From positions 1-43,283 of the forward strand of contig NZ_JHAC01000013.1 of the NCBI RefSeq assembly GCF_000599865.1: 43,283 nucleotides of DNA, in the 5' to 3' direction. The position numbers and the translations under genes are program-made. Source of the stretch: Deinococcus phoenicis (GTDB taxonomy: Bacteria > Deinococcota > Deinococci > Deinococcales > Deinococcaceae). Shown one piece after another: positions 23,328 to 28,443 of the stretch. The notes beneath the pieces are model-generated. The model had not been told where the DNA came from and ran no database searches. It saw nothing but the letters and a program-made list of their open reading frames with translations. The first letter of the stretch is position 1. Each line of letters starts with the position of its first letter.

Positions 23328-23521
23328 CGGTAACTGAGAAGGACGTGCGTTCCATCGAGGACAGCGGCCAGCAGGTCATGTATCCGGACTTTGGCTTCGA
23401 GAGCGAGCAGGCCACCACCCGAATTGAGGAGACGTTCGCCCTGCGTGGCACCAGTCACGAGATTGACCATGATCTTCGGGCGCGCCTTGCCGCTCTCCCT
23501 GGTGCCTTCGTGATCAAGTGA
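23324..23521 (+). CDS. Small protein coupled to the MuF-peptidase (possible immunity protein)
   Basis: A 65-aa acidic protein whose ATG overlaps the MuF stop (ATGA) and follows a GTGAGAAG site. It contains two Phe-rich short segments (YPDFGFESE) and a helix (DHDLRARLAAL). No family is recognised. Because MuF polymorphic toxins are usually paired with an adjacent antidote gene, immunity is a reasonable hypothesis. It could equally be a small head protein. Confidence 0.6.
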   Translation: MTVTEKDVRSIEDSGQQVMYPDFGFESEQATTRIEETFALRGTSHEIDHDLRARLAALPGAFVIK

Positions 23522-23525
23522 TTCT

Positions 23526-23590
23526 GTCCCGGCCGGGACCATCCTGCCCCGCGGGGCACTTTCAGTACCGCCCCCCGGGGCGGTTTCCTT
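23526..23590 (+). terminator. Triple hairpin terminator after the MuF unit
   Basis: Three palindromes lie in a row. GTCCCGGCCGGGAC (23526-23539) and TGCCCCGCGGGGCA (23545-23558) come first. The third, ACCGCCCC...GGGGCGGT (23567-23584), is followed by TTCCTTTT. The last has the classic form. The next promoter box begins eight bases later. Confidence 0.8.
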
Positions 23591-23597
23591 TTGGGCC

Positions 23598-23627
23598 GGG
23601 TGTCACTGCCCCCCGCAGACTGAATCC
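23598..23627 (+). promoter_or_regulatory. Late promoter of the connector/tail tube unit
   Basis: Box GGGTGTCAC (23598-23606), 9 bases, -10-like CAGACT (23616-23621) followed by G. The start codon GTG 23628 comes exactly 21 bases after the box; no ribosome binding site lies between. Confidence 0.75.
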
Positions 23628-23981
23628 GTGCCCGTCGACGCCCGCCCCTTCCTGACCCTCCACACGCCGGGAGGGTCGTGCCGCTGCCAGCGGCCCAAGT
23701 TGCGGCCCCTGGCCCTGGGCGTCACCGGGCAGGCGGGCACCGTCGCACAGGATCAGCCGACGCACACCATCCCCGTTCCCGTGGCGATCACTACCCCGCC
23801 CGCTGATCTCGCGGACAACGTGGTGGTGACGGTGGACGTGGAACCTGGTACGTGGACTCCCTTTCGGGTGCTGCGGAACGGGATCGACAAGGGTGCAGGC
23901 GTCTGGAAGCTGTATGTGCGGGTGGAAGACGGGTACGTCTCGCCCGCGTCCGGTGGTGCTGAGGAGGGCTACCAGCCATGA
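23628..23981 (+). CDS. Probable head-tail joining protein (117 aa)
   Basis: It starts at GTG 23628, which the promoter spacing fixes. The product has a Cys-containing start (SCRCQRP) and a strand-rich body (TIPVPVAITTPP...NVVVTVDVEPGTWTPFRVL). It lies immediately before the gp10-like gene, where head-tail adaptors are found. Specific family not recognised. It overlaps the next start (ATGA). Confidence 0.6.
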   Translation: MPVDARPFLTLHTPGGSCRCQRPKLRPLALGVTGQAGTVAQDQPTHTIPVPVAITTPPADLADNVVVTVDVEPGTWTPFRVLRNGIDKGAGVWKLYVRVEDGYVSPASGGAEEGYQP

Positions 23982-24430
23982 CCAAGCCGTCCGCAACGTT
24001 GAAAGTGCCCAGTTGGGTCAAGCGGCTGGGCCAGCTCCCCGAACAGATCACCCAGGAGGCCCTCGCCGAGAGCCGCGATTACCTGCGTGACGCGGCCCGG
24101 CACAACGCCACCAAGGGCGGCGCGCGGGGGCTGCGCGTTCGTTCCGGGCGGCTGCTGCGCTCTATCCGCACCTACCTGAAGGCGAAGCCGAACGGGGGGG
24201 AACTGAGCCTCGGCATGGTGTTCTACGGGTGGGTTCATGACACCGGCATGACCATCCGGGGGAAGAACGGCGGCTACCTGCGCTTCCGCACGCCAGATGG
24301 GAGCTGGCATCAAGTCCGGCAGGTCGTGCTCCCTGAACGGCGCTGGGCGCGGGACGCGCTCGACGACACCCGCAAGCAGTTCCCCCGCTACCTGCACCGC
24401 GCCCTGGAACGCGCCACGAGGCCCGGATGA
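23978..24430 (+). CDS. HK97 gp10-like neck/tail component
   Basis: A 150-aa protein fitting the HK97 gp10-like family. It has an N-terminal helix pair (LPEQITQEALAESRDYLRDAARHNA), then the RVRSGRLLRSIRTYLK motif with the following strand and FYGWVHDTG, typical of this head-closure/tail component. A basic C-terminal helix follows. Its neighbours on both sides overlap it by 4 bases. Confidence 0.82.
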   Translation: MTKPSATLKVPSWVKRLGQLPEQITQEALAESRDYLRDAARHNATKGGARGLRVRSGRLLRSIRTYLKAKPNGGELSLGMVFYGWVHDTGMTIRGKNGGYLRFRTPDGSWHQVRQVVLPERRWARDALDDTRKQFPRYLHRALERATRPG

Positions 24431-24885
24431 GCTTCCCGGACTACCTGGAACTGTTCATTACGGAGCTGGTGGCCGAACTGAAGCGCCGCTTTGAACCAAG
24501 TGGCTACACCGTGGAAGCACGGGAGCCTGCGGAAGGGGAACTGGCGGCAAACAGCACCACCAAGCAGATTTTCGTGACCCAGGAGGGCTTTGACGGTGCC
24601 GAGGCCCAGGATGCGGACGGCGGCGATTTCATCAACATCACCACGGCGGTCATGGTCGGCTGCGTCATGAAACGGCCCTCCACTGAGGTGCTGGCTGTGG
24701 GCACCCGTCAGCGCCGCCGCACGCTGGTGCAGGCGGTTCGCCGCGTGATGCGCGACTTCACCGCCCGGCATGACGTGGTGGAGCTGGCGTTTCTGGGCGA
24801 AGCCCCCCAGCTCATCGACACCTTTTACGTCTCTCTCACTGGCGTTGAACTCAGGTTCAGCATCCCCGCAGAGGAGGAAGCATGA
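24427..24885 (+). CDS. Probable tail terminator/completion protein (152 aa)
   Basis: A 152-aa protein between the gp10-like and tail tube genes, the usual place of the tail terminator. It has an N-terminal helix (DYLELFITELVAELKRRF) followed by alternating strands (NITTAVMVGCVMK...LIDTFYVSLTGVELRFSI), consistent with the gpU-like fold. The assignment rests on order, size and pattern. Confidence 0.65.
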   Translation: MSFPDYLELFITELVAELKRRFEPSGYTVEAREPAEGELAANSTTKQIFVTQEGFDGAEAQDADGGDFINITTAVMVGCVMKRPSTEVLAVGTRQRRRTLVQAVRRVMRDFTARHDVVELAFLGEAPQLIDTFYVSLTGVELRFSIPAEEEA

Positions 24886-25124
24886 AGTACGTTCTCAAGA
24901 CCGAGCTGAACGGTGAGCCGATCCTTGACGGCCTGTTTGATGGCCTGGGCGTGATTCTGCACGGGCAGGTCGTGACGCCCGCCTACCCCGCGCAGGAAGA
25001 GGCCCTCAAGGCCGACCCGCGCTTCAAGGTGTACCGGGAACCGGGTGTCACCGAAGAGGCCAAAGTGGGCAGCAAGGCGGAAACCGAAACCAAGAAGCCC
25101 ACACCCGCCGCCAAGGAGAAATGA
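24882..25124 (+). CDS. Small tail-region protein, unknown (80 aa)
   Basis: An 80-aa protein overlapping its upstream neighbour (ATGA), preceded by GAGGAGG. The first 50 residues form a compact strand-rich unit (YVLKTELNGEPILDGLFDGLG); the C-terminus is Lys/Glu/Thr-rich and disordered. The coding sequence carries a further late-promoter box for the tail tube gene. Function unknown. Confidence 0.65.
   Translation: MKYVLKTELNGEPILDGLFDGLGVILHGQVVTPAYPAQEEALKADPRFKVYREPGVTEEAKVGSKAETETKKPTPAAKEK
25043..25072 (+). promoter_or_regulatory. Candidate internal late promoter of the tail tube gene
   Basis: An exact GGGTGTCAC box (25043-25051) lies inside the preceding gene. Nine bases later CAAAGT (25061-25066) plus G gives the -10-like A and T at the usual positions. 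The predicted start near 25073 leaves a leader of about 50 bases with an AAGGAG site, as in the capsid unit. Coding constraint could explain the box, so it is less certain. Confidence 0.45.
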
Positions 25125-26092
25125 TGGACGCCTCGACTGCCAAGCTGGGCCTGGCCCTGATGACGAACCTCGCCACCCTCCCCGACGCGCCCACGGTCAC
25201 GCTTCGTGCGCGCCAGCTTGCCGACCCGACCCCGACCTTTACCGAAACTGATGACCCTGTCGCCATCGGGAACCGCTACGGGCAGATGCGGGTGCTCCAG
25301 GGGGTCCAGGCCAACAGCAAGCAGATTCAGGCCACGGGGATGCTGCGCGACCTGCCGTTCCTGCTTCAGCCGATTCTCGGCGCGCCCGACGGGACGGGCC
25401 TCATCACGCCCCGGCCCGACGCCTACGCGGCGCTGATGCCCGTGCAGCCGCTGGCGGTGTTCCAGAAGCACCCCTTGCAGGACGCCCTGTTCCCCGGCGC
25501 GATGATGTCCGAACTGGTCATCAACGTGACGCAGCGGGACACCAGCACGGTCAGCGTCACGCTGAACACCACCCGCGTGGACGAGATGCCCGCAGTCACG
25601 ACCTGGCCCGCCGCTGCGGCCAGCGACTACCTGAAGTTCCTGAACTTCTGGATCATCGTGAACGGCGTGAAACTCGCGCCTGAGACGGCCACCATCACCC
25701 TCGCTCAGGGTATGGAACCGGAAGACGGGGCGCAGGGCACGGACCCCCAGGGGCGCATGTTCGTTCTGGGGTACACGCTGAATGGTCCGCTGACGGCCAA
25801 GCTGGCCTTCTCGATCAACGAGTCCGGTGCCGCGAAGTACGGCGGCACGTTGAAAGGCCTGCACGCCATGTCCCAGCCGGACCTTGCCACGGGCGAGCGC
25901 GCGATCTTCGACGTGAAGTTCGGCTTCGACCTGGGCGCGGGAAAGCAGGTGGAATTTACCTTCCCCAATGCGAATCTTCGCGGTCAACAGTTCCCGACCG
26001 GGCTGGGCAAGATCGTGGCGAGCTACGAGGCGGAAAGCACGAACGTGGGCGCGCCGCCGGTGCTGGTCAAGGTGCCGGTGCCGACCCCCTGA
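25124..26092 (+). CDS. Major tail tube protein
   Basis: A 322-aa tail tube protein. The AAGGAG site (25113-25118) is five bases before ATG 25124; ATG 25121 in the same frame is only two bases away, so 25124 is preferred. It is strand-rich throughout, with patterns LVINVTQRDTSTVSVTLNTT and KQVEFTFPNANL, and a final strand with pro-rich end. Its place before the tail chaperones and tape measure gene supports the role. It is followed by a terminator. Confidence 0.85.
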   Translation: MDASTAKLGLALMTNLATLPDAPTVTLRARQLADPTPTFTETDDPVAIGNRYGQMRVLQGVQANSKQIQATGMLRDLPFLLQPILGAPDGTGLITPRPDAYAALMPVQPLAVFQKHPLQDALFPGAMMSELVINVTQRDTSTVSVTLNTTRVDEMPAVTTWPAAAASDYLKFLNFWIIVNGVKLAPETATITLAQGMEPEDGAQGTDPQGRMFVLGYTLNGPLTAKLAFSINESGAAKYGGTLKGLHAMSQPDLATGERAIFDVKFGFDLGAGKQVEFTFPNANLRGQQFPTGLGKIVASYEAESTNVGAPPVLVKVPVPTP

Positions 26093-26111
26093 CCTGTCTG
26101 GTTCAGGTATG

Positions 26112-26136
26112 GCCCCGCCCCACGCGGGGCTTTTTG
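26112..26136 (+). terminator. Intrinsic terminator of the tail tube unit
   Basis: GCCCCGC (26112-26118) pairs with GCGGGGC (26124-26130), followed by TTTTT. The next promoter box begins six bases after the T tract. Confidence 0.88.
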
Positions 26137-26141
26137 CTGTT

Positions 26142-26171
26142 GGGTGTCACGACACCTCTGAGACTGGGGGC
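26142..26171 (+). promoter_or_regulatory. Late promoter of the tail chaperone unit
   Basis: Box GGGTGTCAC (26142-26150), 9 bases, -10-like GAGACT (26160-26165) followed by G. ATG 26172 lies exactly 21 bases after the box, predicting a leaderless transcript. Confidence 0.75.
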
Positions 26172-26705
26172 ATGAGCGACGAAACGCAGGCAGCAGACAC
26201 GACAGCCCTGATCAGCAGGTACGAGCCGCACAGGCGCGAAAAGCTAAAGGGCATGACCAAGGCCCTTTACCTGCCGCTGCTCGGCCAGGAAGTGATTATT
26301 GGACGGCTAAGTATGGAGGCCTACCTGGCAGACAGCAGGCGTGTGGTCCTGAGCATCCCGGCCATGCGCGAGGCTGCTGTGGCCTGGAGTGCCAGCGTGG
26401 CCGAGAAGCTCGACGATGGGAAGCCCAAGATGCCCCGTGGAGACCTGCCGCCCGAAGTCCAGCTTGAGGTCGAGCGGGAGGCGCAGCGGGCGCTGGTGCG
26501 CGGGGCACTCCTGCGCCCTCCGCTTGAAGATCTCGTCGAAGAATTCGGTGGGTCTCTTGAGGACCCCGATCTCGGGATGGCTGATGATTTTGAAGTGCTG
26601 CTCTTGAGTATCGTGACCTTTGCCAAGGTAGGTGATGCCGAGCGGGAGCAAACCAAAAGCCTTTCTGTGGCAGCAAGCAGGAATCCTCGACGCCCTCGCC
26701 AGTAA
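26172..26705 (+). CDS. Tail assembly chaperone (G-like)
   Basis: A 177-aa protein in the position of lambda gpG, after the tail tube gene and ahead of the tape measure gene. It starts at ATG 26172, fixed by the promoter spacing. Residues 1-150 look genuinely coding and helical. The last 20 residues (SVAASRNPRRPRQ) look like out-of-frame translation. An overlapping frame in the +1 register takes over the coding character, so this is the unshifted product of a programmed frameshift pair. Confidence 0.8.
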   Translation: MSDETQAADTTALISRYEPHRREKLKGMTKALYLPLLGQEVIIGRLSMEAYLADSRRVVLSIPAMREAAVAWSASVAEKLDDGKPKMPRGDLPPEVQLEVEREAQRALVRGALLRPPLEDLVEEFGGSLEDPDLGMADDFEVLLLSIVTFAKVGDAEREQTKSLSVAASRNPRRPRQ

Positions 26706-26850
26706 GTACAGCAAGCGGCCCAGTGAAGTTATGCGCTTGGTTGGAGCCACAGAAGAGGACCGGCTGGCCTTTGACGAGTGTGTGCTGGCGTGGGCCAGAG
26801 CCGATGAGGCCCTCCAGTATTGGTGGGCACAGCAACAACAAGGAGGGTAA
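26632..26850 (+). CDS. Tail assembly chaperone extension (T-like, via +1 frameshift)
   Basis: This frame overlaps the end of the chaperone gene by 74 bases. It begins after a stop at 26629-26631 and runs 72 codons; its content from about 26665 (WQQAGILDALASKYSKRPSEVM) looks like true protein. A likely slip site is CTT-T (26661-26664): CTT sliding one base forward to TTT, as in the RF2 gene, would join ...QTKS-L to LWQQAG. A -2 slip would give the same frame. No good independent ribosome binding site precedes GTG 26632. Tail chaperone G/GT pairs commonly use such shifts. Confidence 0.65.
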   Translation: MMPSGSKPKAFLWQQAGILDALASKYSKRPSEVMRLVGATEEDRLAFDECVLAWARADEALQYWWAQQQQGG

Positions 26851-26852
26851 GC

Positions 26853-27071
26853 ATGGATTTCGACTTTGAGAAGCTGCAAAAGCAGCTCGAACAAGCCCGC
26901 CGTCAGGGCCAGGCCGCCCTTGAGCAGGCGCAAGCATGGGCAGAAGCCTGGGGAATCACCTCCGAACGCCTGATGGCAGTACAGGAAGAGGTACTAGCAG
27001 CCCAACGGGAGGCGCAACGGCGCGCAGAGTTGCCTCGACTCCTCGCCCAGTTGTCACGGTATGGAAGATAA
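26853..27071 (+). CDS. Small coiled-coil protein, unknown (72 aa)
   Basis: It starts at ATG 26853 after AAGGAGGGT. The product is almost wholly a charged Gln/Ala/Glu coiled coil (LQKQLEQARRQGQAALEQAQAW...REAQRRAELPRLLAQL). It is the last gene of the tail chaperone unit before a terminator. It may be an accessory tail assembly factor; no family match is evident. Confidence 0.65.
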   Translation: MDFDFEKLQKQLEQARRQGQAALEQAQAWAEAWGITSERLMAVQEEVLAAQREAQRRAELPRLLAQLSRYGR

Positions 27072-27077
27072 ACAAGG

Positions 27078-27100
27078 CCCCCGCCTGAGCGGGGGTTCTT
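27078..27100 (+). terminator. Intrinsic terminator of the tail chaperone unit
   Basis: CCCCCGC (27078-27084) pairs with GCGGGGG (27089-27095) around CTGA, then TTCTT. It also lies just beyond the stop of the convergent doc gene. There is no obvious A tract on the other side, so bidirectional use is uncertain. Confidence 0.82.
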
Positions 27101-27113
27101 GTTGCCGTCTGTC

Positions 27114-27566
27114 CTACAACTCTTTCAGATCATCGTACTGATCTACGTTGTACCCACACGCGGCCAGCAGTGCGAAGCGCAGTCCCTCCAGGCTCAGGTG
27201 CCCGGCCCCGACCAGCTTCATGGTGAGGGTCTTGGTCTCCTGGGACCACTTCGGGTACTGGCCGTTCCACTGGAGTGTGGTTTCCATAGCCAGGAGGGCT
27301 GTGCGCTTGTTGGCATCCGAGAAGCCGTGATTCTGGATAATGAGGTAGCCGAGCGCGGCGACCTTCCAGAAGAAGGTCAAGTAGGCGTCCTGGCCCCCAG
27401 CACTCCGGGTTGGAGCCTCCAGAGCGCTGAGGACCTGCCCCTTGTCTTTAAACCCCGGCTGTCCACCGAACTCCTCAAGAATCTCGTCGTGAAGCTCAAA
27501 AACGAATACAGAGGTCGGATAGCTCCTCCCTCTGTACCTGTAGTTGTACCGACCTATTTTAAGCAA
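27114..27566 (-). CDS. doc: Doc-type Fic-fold toxin
   Basis: A 150-aa protein of the Fic/Doc family on the strand opposite to the tail genes. The catalytic motif is HGFSDANKR (His80 to Arg88), in the Doc form HxFxDANKR with His, Asp and Lys/Arg in place. The N-terminal FELHDEILEEFGG and LSALEAP segments are typical of death-on-curing proteins. Phage P1 Doc phosphorylates EF-Tu and halts translation; the same is inferred here. It starts at TTG 27566, overlapping the antitoxin stop by 8 bases. It acts as a stability or phage-exclusion module in the lysogen. Confidence 0.9.
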   Translation of the reverse strand: MLKIGRYNYRYRGRSYPTSVFVFELHDEILEEFGGQPGFKDKGQVLSALEAPTRSAGGQDAYLTFFWKVAALGYLIIQNHGFSDANKRTALLAMETTLQWNGQYPKWSQETKTLTMKLVGAGHLSLEGLRFALLAACGYNVDQYDDLKEL

Positions 27567-27690
27567 GGGCCTTCATGGCTTCCGCGTTCTTGCGGAGCAG
27601 GTTGCTGATCTGCTGCTTGGCTTCCTTCTTCGTCTGAGGGGCCGCCAGGGCGACCTTGCCATTGGGCTTAAAGTTTGTAGGCTTGGACAT
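27559..27690 (-). CDS. Small antitoxin partner of Doc (43 aa)
   Basis: A 43-aa basic protein (MSKPTNFKPNGKV...AKQQISNLLRKNAEAMKAL) read just before doc and overlapping it. ATG 27690 follows a strong AGGAGGTG site. The C-terminal helix probably blocks the Doc active site, as Phd does. However, it lacks the N-terminal Phd/AbrB DNA-binding domain usual for Doc antitoxins and is much shorter. It is a candidate for a distinct antitoxin family. Identification rests on context, not on sequence similarity. Confidence 0.7.
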   Translation of the reverse strand: MSKPTNFKPNGKVALAAPQTKKEAKQQISNLLRKNAEAMKALA

Positions 27691-27712
27691 ACGGACACCT
27701 CCTAGGGTCCGG

Positions 27713-27742
27713 AGTATACCACCGGGCACAGCCCCGGTATAC
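27713..27742 (-). promoter_or_regulatory. Promoter and operator of the toxin-antitoxin operon
   Basis: On the minus strand the -10 box is TATACT (27718-27713). It lies within GTATACC (27714-27720), which is repeated inverted as GGTATAC (27736-27742), with partly complementary GC-rich arms between. This is a symmetric site over the -10 and spacer region, as expected for an autoregulated toxin-antitoxin operon. No clear -35 is visible. Confidence 0.6.
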
Positions 27743-27811
27743 GGCGGTTTGCTTGCTGGGCAAAGGTTAAAGGGCGGGGGGAAAGGGCGGTCTGGGCGCC
27801 ACGCCCGCGAG

Positions 27812-27883
27812 ATGCTGGACGAGTGGCTGGACGACCACAGCGAGCAGGATGCCAAGACCATCACCATAGACGCCCTGAACTGA
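27812..27883 (+). pseudogene. Possible 3' remnant of a gene (or tiny ORF)
   Basis: A short coherent frame (MLDEWLDDHSEQDAKTITID...) ends at 27883, directly before a terminator. The codons look coding, and the frame is open further upstream into the region antisense to the antitoxin, but no ribosome binding site or sensible start is present. It may be the tail of a phage gene cut off when the doc module was inserted, or a 23-aa ORF. Confidence 0.25.
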
Positions 27884-27898
27884 ACCGCTCCTCATTTG

Positions 27899-27925
27899 CC
27901 GCCCCGCTTTCACAGGGGGCGGTTT
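27899..27925 (+). terminator. Intrinsic terminator before the 27937 gene
   Basis: CCGCCCC (27899-27905) pairs with GGGGCGG (27916-27922), followed by TTT only. A TAAGCT -10 box (27925-27930) overlaps its 3' side, six bases before GTG 27937. Confidence 0.6.
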
Positions 27926-27930
27926 AAGCT
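27925..27930 (+). promoter_or_regulatory. -10 box of the 27937 gene (leaderless)
   Basis: TAAGCT lies exactly 6 bases before GTG 27937, the same distance as in the cro and HEPN-like genes and in the late promoters. The late-promoter box is not preserved here; CGCTTTCAC at 27905-27913 is only 6 of 9 and two bases displaced. Confidence 0.45.
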
Positions 27931-27936
27931 GGGGCC

Positions 27937-28368
27937 GTGACCCTCACTCCCGACGACCAGGCACGCATTCAAGCTGAGGAAGCCTATCGTATCCAGCTTC
28001 GTACGCAGAAACGGCGTGTAGGATGCTGGAGGTGGGGATGTGGTCTGCTGGTCGCCCCTATCGTTCTTTTTTTCGCCTTTTGGGGGCTGGTGAAGGTCTT
28101 TAATGCCGTGACGCCGGATGACCCACGCCAGGCGCAGAAAGATGCTCAGGTTGAGTTTGTAGTCAATTGTGAGAATCAAATACAAGCGAGCTTGAAAGCC
28201 CCCAAGACTGCCAAGATCAGTAGCCCCTGGCCTGACCAGGTACTGACAACTGTAAGTGGCTTCGCTTGGAATGGCTACGTGGATGCCGAGAATAGCTTCG
28301 GGGCAAACATCCGCACGGACTTCAGATGTTCAGGTCCTGCTGCTTCTCCAACAGTTGTGTTTGAGTGA
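27937..28368 (+). CDS. Single-pass membrane protein with conserved C-terminal domain
   Basis: A 143-aa protein with GTG start, a basic helical N-terminus, one membrane segment (about residues 34-56, CGLLVAPIVLFFAFWGLVKVF) and an exported or cytosolic C-terminal domain. That domain (NQIQASLKAPKTAKIS...GYVDAENSFGANIRTDFRC) follows a pattern often seen in small phage and bacterial proteins of unknown function. It stands alone between two terminators, next to the toxin module. It is therefore probably an accessory gene expressed in the lysogen, possibly for exclusion at the membrane (inference). Confidence 0.75.
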   Translation: MTLTPDDQARIQAEEAYRIQLRTQKRRVGCWRWGCGLLVAPIVLFFAFWGLVKVFNAVTPDDPRQAQKDAQVEFVVNCENQIQASLKAPKTAKISSPWPDQVLTTVSGFAWNGYVDAENSFGANIRTDFRCSGPAASPTVVFE

Positions 28369-28378
28369 CTAGCCTCCC

Positions 28379-28409
28379 CCGCCCCCTTACCGGGGCGGCC
28401 TTCTTCTTT
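28379..28409 (+). terminator. Intrinsic terminator before the tape measure unit
   Basis: CCGCCCC (28379-28385) pairs with GGGGCGG (28392-28398), followed by the pyrimidine tract CCTTCTTCTTT. The next promoter box begins at 28414. Confidence 0.8.
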
Positions 28410-28413
28410 CACC

Positions 28414-28443
28414 GGGTGTCACCCCCCACGTCAGCCTAGGGAC
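28414..28443 (+). promoter_or_regulatory. Late promoter of the tape measure unit
   Basis: Box GGGTGTCAC (28414-28422), 9 bases, -10-like CAGCCT (28432-28437) followed by A. ATG 28444 is exactly 21 bases after the box; the transcript is predicted to be leaderless. Confidence 0.75.

Noticed and set aside
27905..27936. A further late-promoter copy before the 27937 gene
   Set aside because: CGCTTTCAC matches only 6 of 9 positions and is two bases displaced; only the TAAGCT -10 box at the right distance is convincing.
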